This document shows, piece by piece, positions 6,211-6,889 of a stretch of 6,889 nt of DNA (positions are counted from its first letter, which is position 1; every line of letters begins with the position of its first letter). Below the pieces are notes generated by a model. The model had not been told where the DNA came from, made no database searches, and saw only the letters and a list, made by a program, of their open reading frames with translations. The translations under genes were made by a program, and so were the position numbers. The stretch comes from Gemmatimonadota bacterium (GTDB lineage: Bacteria; Gemmatimonadota; Gemmatimonadetes; Palauibacterales; Palauibacteraceae), in NCBI GenBank assembly GCA_029288095.1, contig JARFPW010000027.1, forward strand, positions 1-6,889, written 5' to 3'.

Positions 6211-6867
6211 ATGACTGGTAGGCCAGATCTGCGAACCGCAATCGTCGTACTCGCCGGGGCGGCGCTAGTTGTCGCCGCACCCGTGGTCGCACAGGAGACG
6301 CCGGAAACCGTGGGTCAGCACACCGTGCGCCGCGGCGACACACTGTGGGATCTGGCGAGTCGGTACCTGTCGAACCCCTACCGCTGGTCCGACATCTTCA
6401 GTCTGAATCCGACGGTCATCGAAGATCCGCACTGGATTTATCCGGGCGAATTGCTGCGGATTCCGGGAGCGCCTGCCGGGGCTGCGGTGGCGGTGGCCGC
6501 GCGTCACGGTGCCGCCGGCGACGGAGCGGGCGGCGACGGTGCCGTGGGTGCAGCCGGTGACGGAGCGGGCGGCGACGGTGCCGTGGGAATCGACGGACAG
6601 TTTCCCGAGGGGTCGCTGTTTCGCAACCCGCGGGGTCTGGGGTCCGGGGAGTCCCTGTTGGCAATCGCCACGTCGGAGCCCCAACCGGTGGTTTCACCAA
6701 GCGATTTCCGCCGTGCACCTCTGTTGCTCCCCATGGGCGAGGTGGGCCCGACGGGGGTCACCGTCCGGGCCCTGCAGGAGAATCCACTCGATCTGAACCT
6801 CCCGCCGTCGGCGGGCCAGTTCGGACAGGTCATCATCGGCCTCGGCGGCCTCACGCCGGCCGTCGGT
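6211..6867 (+). CDS. Exported LysM-domain protein, 3' truncated by contig end
   Basis: ATG 6211 opens a frame that stays open to the end of the window; GAGGT (6200-6204) lies 6 nt before it, and the start is 13 nt after the ssb stop. Residues 1-27 form a signal peptide (basic TGRPDLRT, hydrophobic AIVVLAGAALVVAAPVV, likely cleavage VVA-QE after residue 27). A LysM domain follows at about 36-85: HTVRRGDTLWDLASRYL, then WSDIFSLNPTVI and PHWIYPGELLRIP. LysM modules bind N-acetylglucosamine polymers such as peptidoglycan, so the protein should act in the periplasm or cell wall. Residues 101-126 are two perfect copies of a 13-residue Gly/Ala/Asp unit, probably a flexible linker. The rest (about 130-219) matches no domain I can name. 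Genomic residues end at 219; beyond that the frame reads adapter (LSLIHIS). No catalytic domain is seen, so binding is the only function I can support. The PHWIYPGE pattern is, as I recall, common in Gemmatimonadota and Myxococcota LysM proteins. Confidence 0.85.
6511..6588 (+). repeat. Tandem 39-bp repeat (2 copies) inside the LysM gene
   Basis: Copy 1 is 6511-6549 and copy 2 is 6550-6588. They differ at three positions (unit bases 3, 9 and 39), all third codon positions and all synonymous, so the 13-residue unit AAGDGAGGDGAVG is repeated exactly. It extends the Gly-rich linker after the LysM domain. Such units are prone to copy-number change by replication slippage and to collapse in short-read assembly. 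Confidence 0.95.
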
Positions 6868-6889
6868 CTGTCTCTTATACACATCTCCG
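6868..6889. other. Sequencing artefact: Tn5 mosaic end / Nextera adapter read-through
   Basis: Bases 6868-6886 are CTGTCTCTTATACACATCT, exactly the 19-bp Tn5 mosaic end used in Illumina Nextera library preparation. The following CCG (6887-6889) continues the standard read-through adapter (CTCCGAGCCC...). It lies at the very end of the contig, where untrimmed adapter is expected, with no transposase gene or partner end. It should be removed from the annotation and from any protein translated across it. Confidence 0.97.

Noticed and set aside
6511..6588. Collagen-like Gly-X-Y repeat in the LysM protein
   Set aside because: Glycine does not recur every third residue through the unit, so it is a Gly-rich linker and not a collagen helix.
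6504..6884. Minus-strand open frames starting MCIRDR and MYKRQ near the end of the window
   Set aside because: Their start codons and first residues are encoded by adapter sequence, and they lie antisense to the LysM gene.
6868..6889. Tn5 mosaic end as evidence of a real transposon
   Set aside because: It is at the extreme contig end, is followed by Nextera adapter bases and has no partner end or transposase. It is a library artefact.

Overview
The window is an ordinary-looking stretch of a GC-rich bacterial chromosome, most likely a metagenomic contig. It carries compact housekeeping genes with short or overlapping junctions and several GTG starts. The last gene is an exported LysM protein with a 'PHWIYPGE' signature, a style I associate with Gemmatimonadota and some Myxococcota-like lineages. 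That makes Gemmatimonadota my best guess for the organism, but it is inference from protein style, not a search.

Layout. Positions 1-1200 (+) hold the C-terminal part of a long RelA/SpoT-family (p)ppGpp enzyme, cut off at the contig edge; the end of the synthetase region, the TGS domain, the conserved-cysteine domain and the ACT domain are present. Positions 1197-1808 (-) encode a small predicted lipoprotein of unknown function whose helical body consists of two copies of the same ~53-residue module. It converges on the rel gene, and the two stop codons share one CTAG palindrome. After a 136-bp divergent intergenic region, positions 1945-5639 (+) form a tight cluster: uvrB (nucleotide excision repair), tsaE and tsaB (tRNA t6A37 synthesis) and rimI (GNAT N-terminal acetyltransferase). 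The junctions are a 4-nt overlap, a 7-nt overlap and a 1-nt gap. A 114-bp gap with a perfect TTGACA hexamer and a GC-rich stem-loop precedes ssb (5754-6197), followed 13 nt later by the LysM protein (6211 onward), which runs off the end.

The genes fall into three themes. These are stress signalling (Rel), DNA maintenance (UvrB, SSB) and translation fidelity (TsaE, TsaB and probably RimI). The t6A partners TsaD and TsaC, and UvrA and UvrC, are not in the window.

The final 22 bases (6868-6889) are not genomic. They match the Tn5 mosaic end plus the start of the Illumina Nextera read-through adapter, so real sequence should be taken to end at 6867. I see no mobile element, CRISPR array, tRNA or rRNA, and no convincing new multi-gene system. 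The most novel biological item is the duplicated-module lipoprotein.
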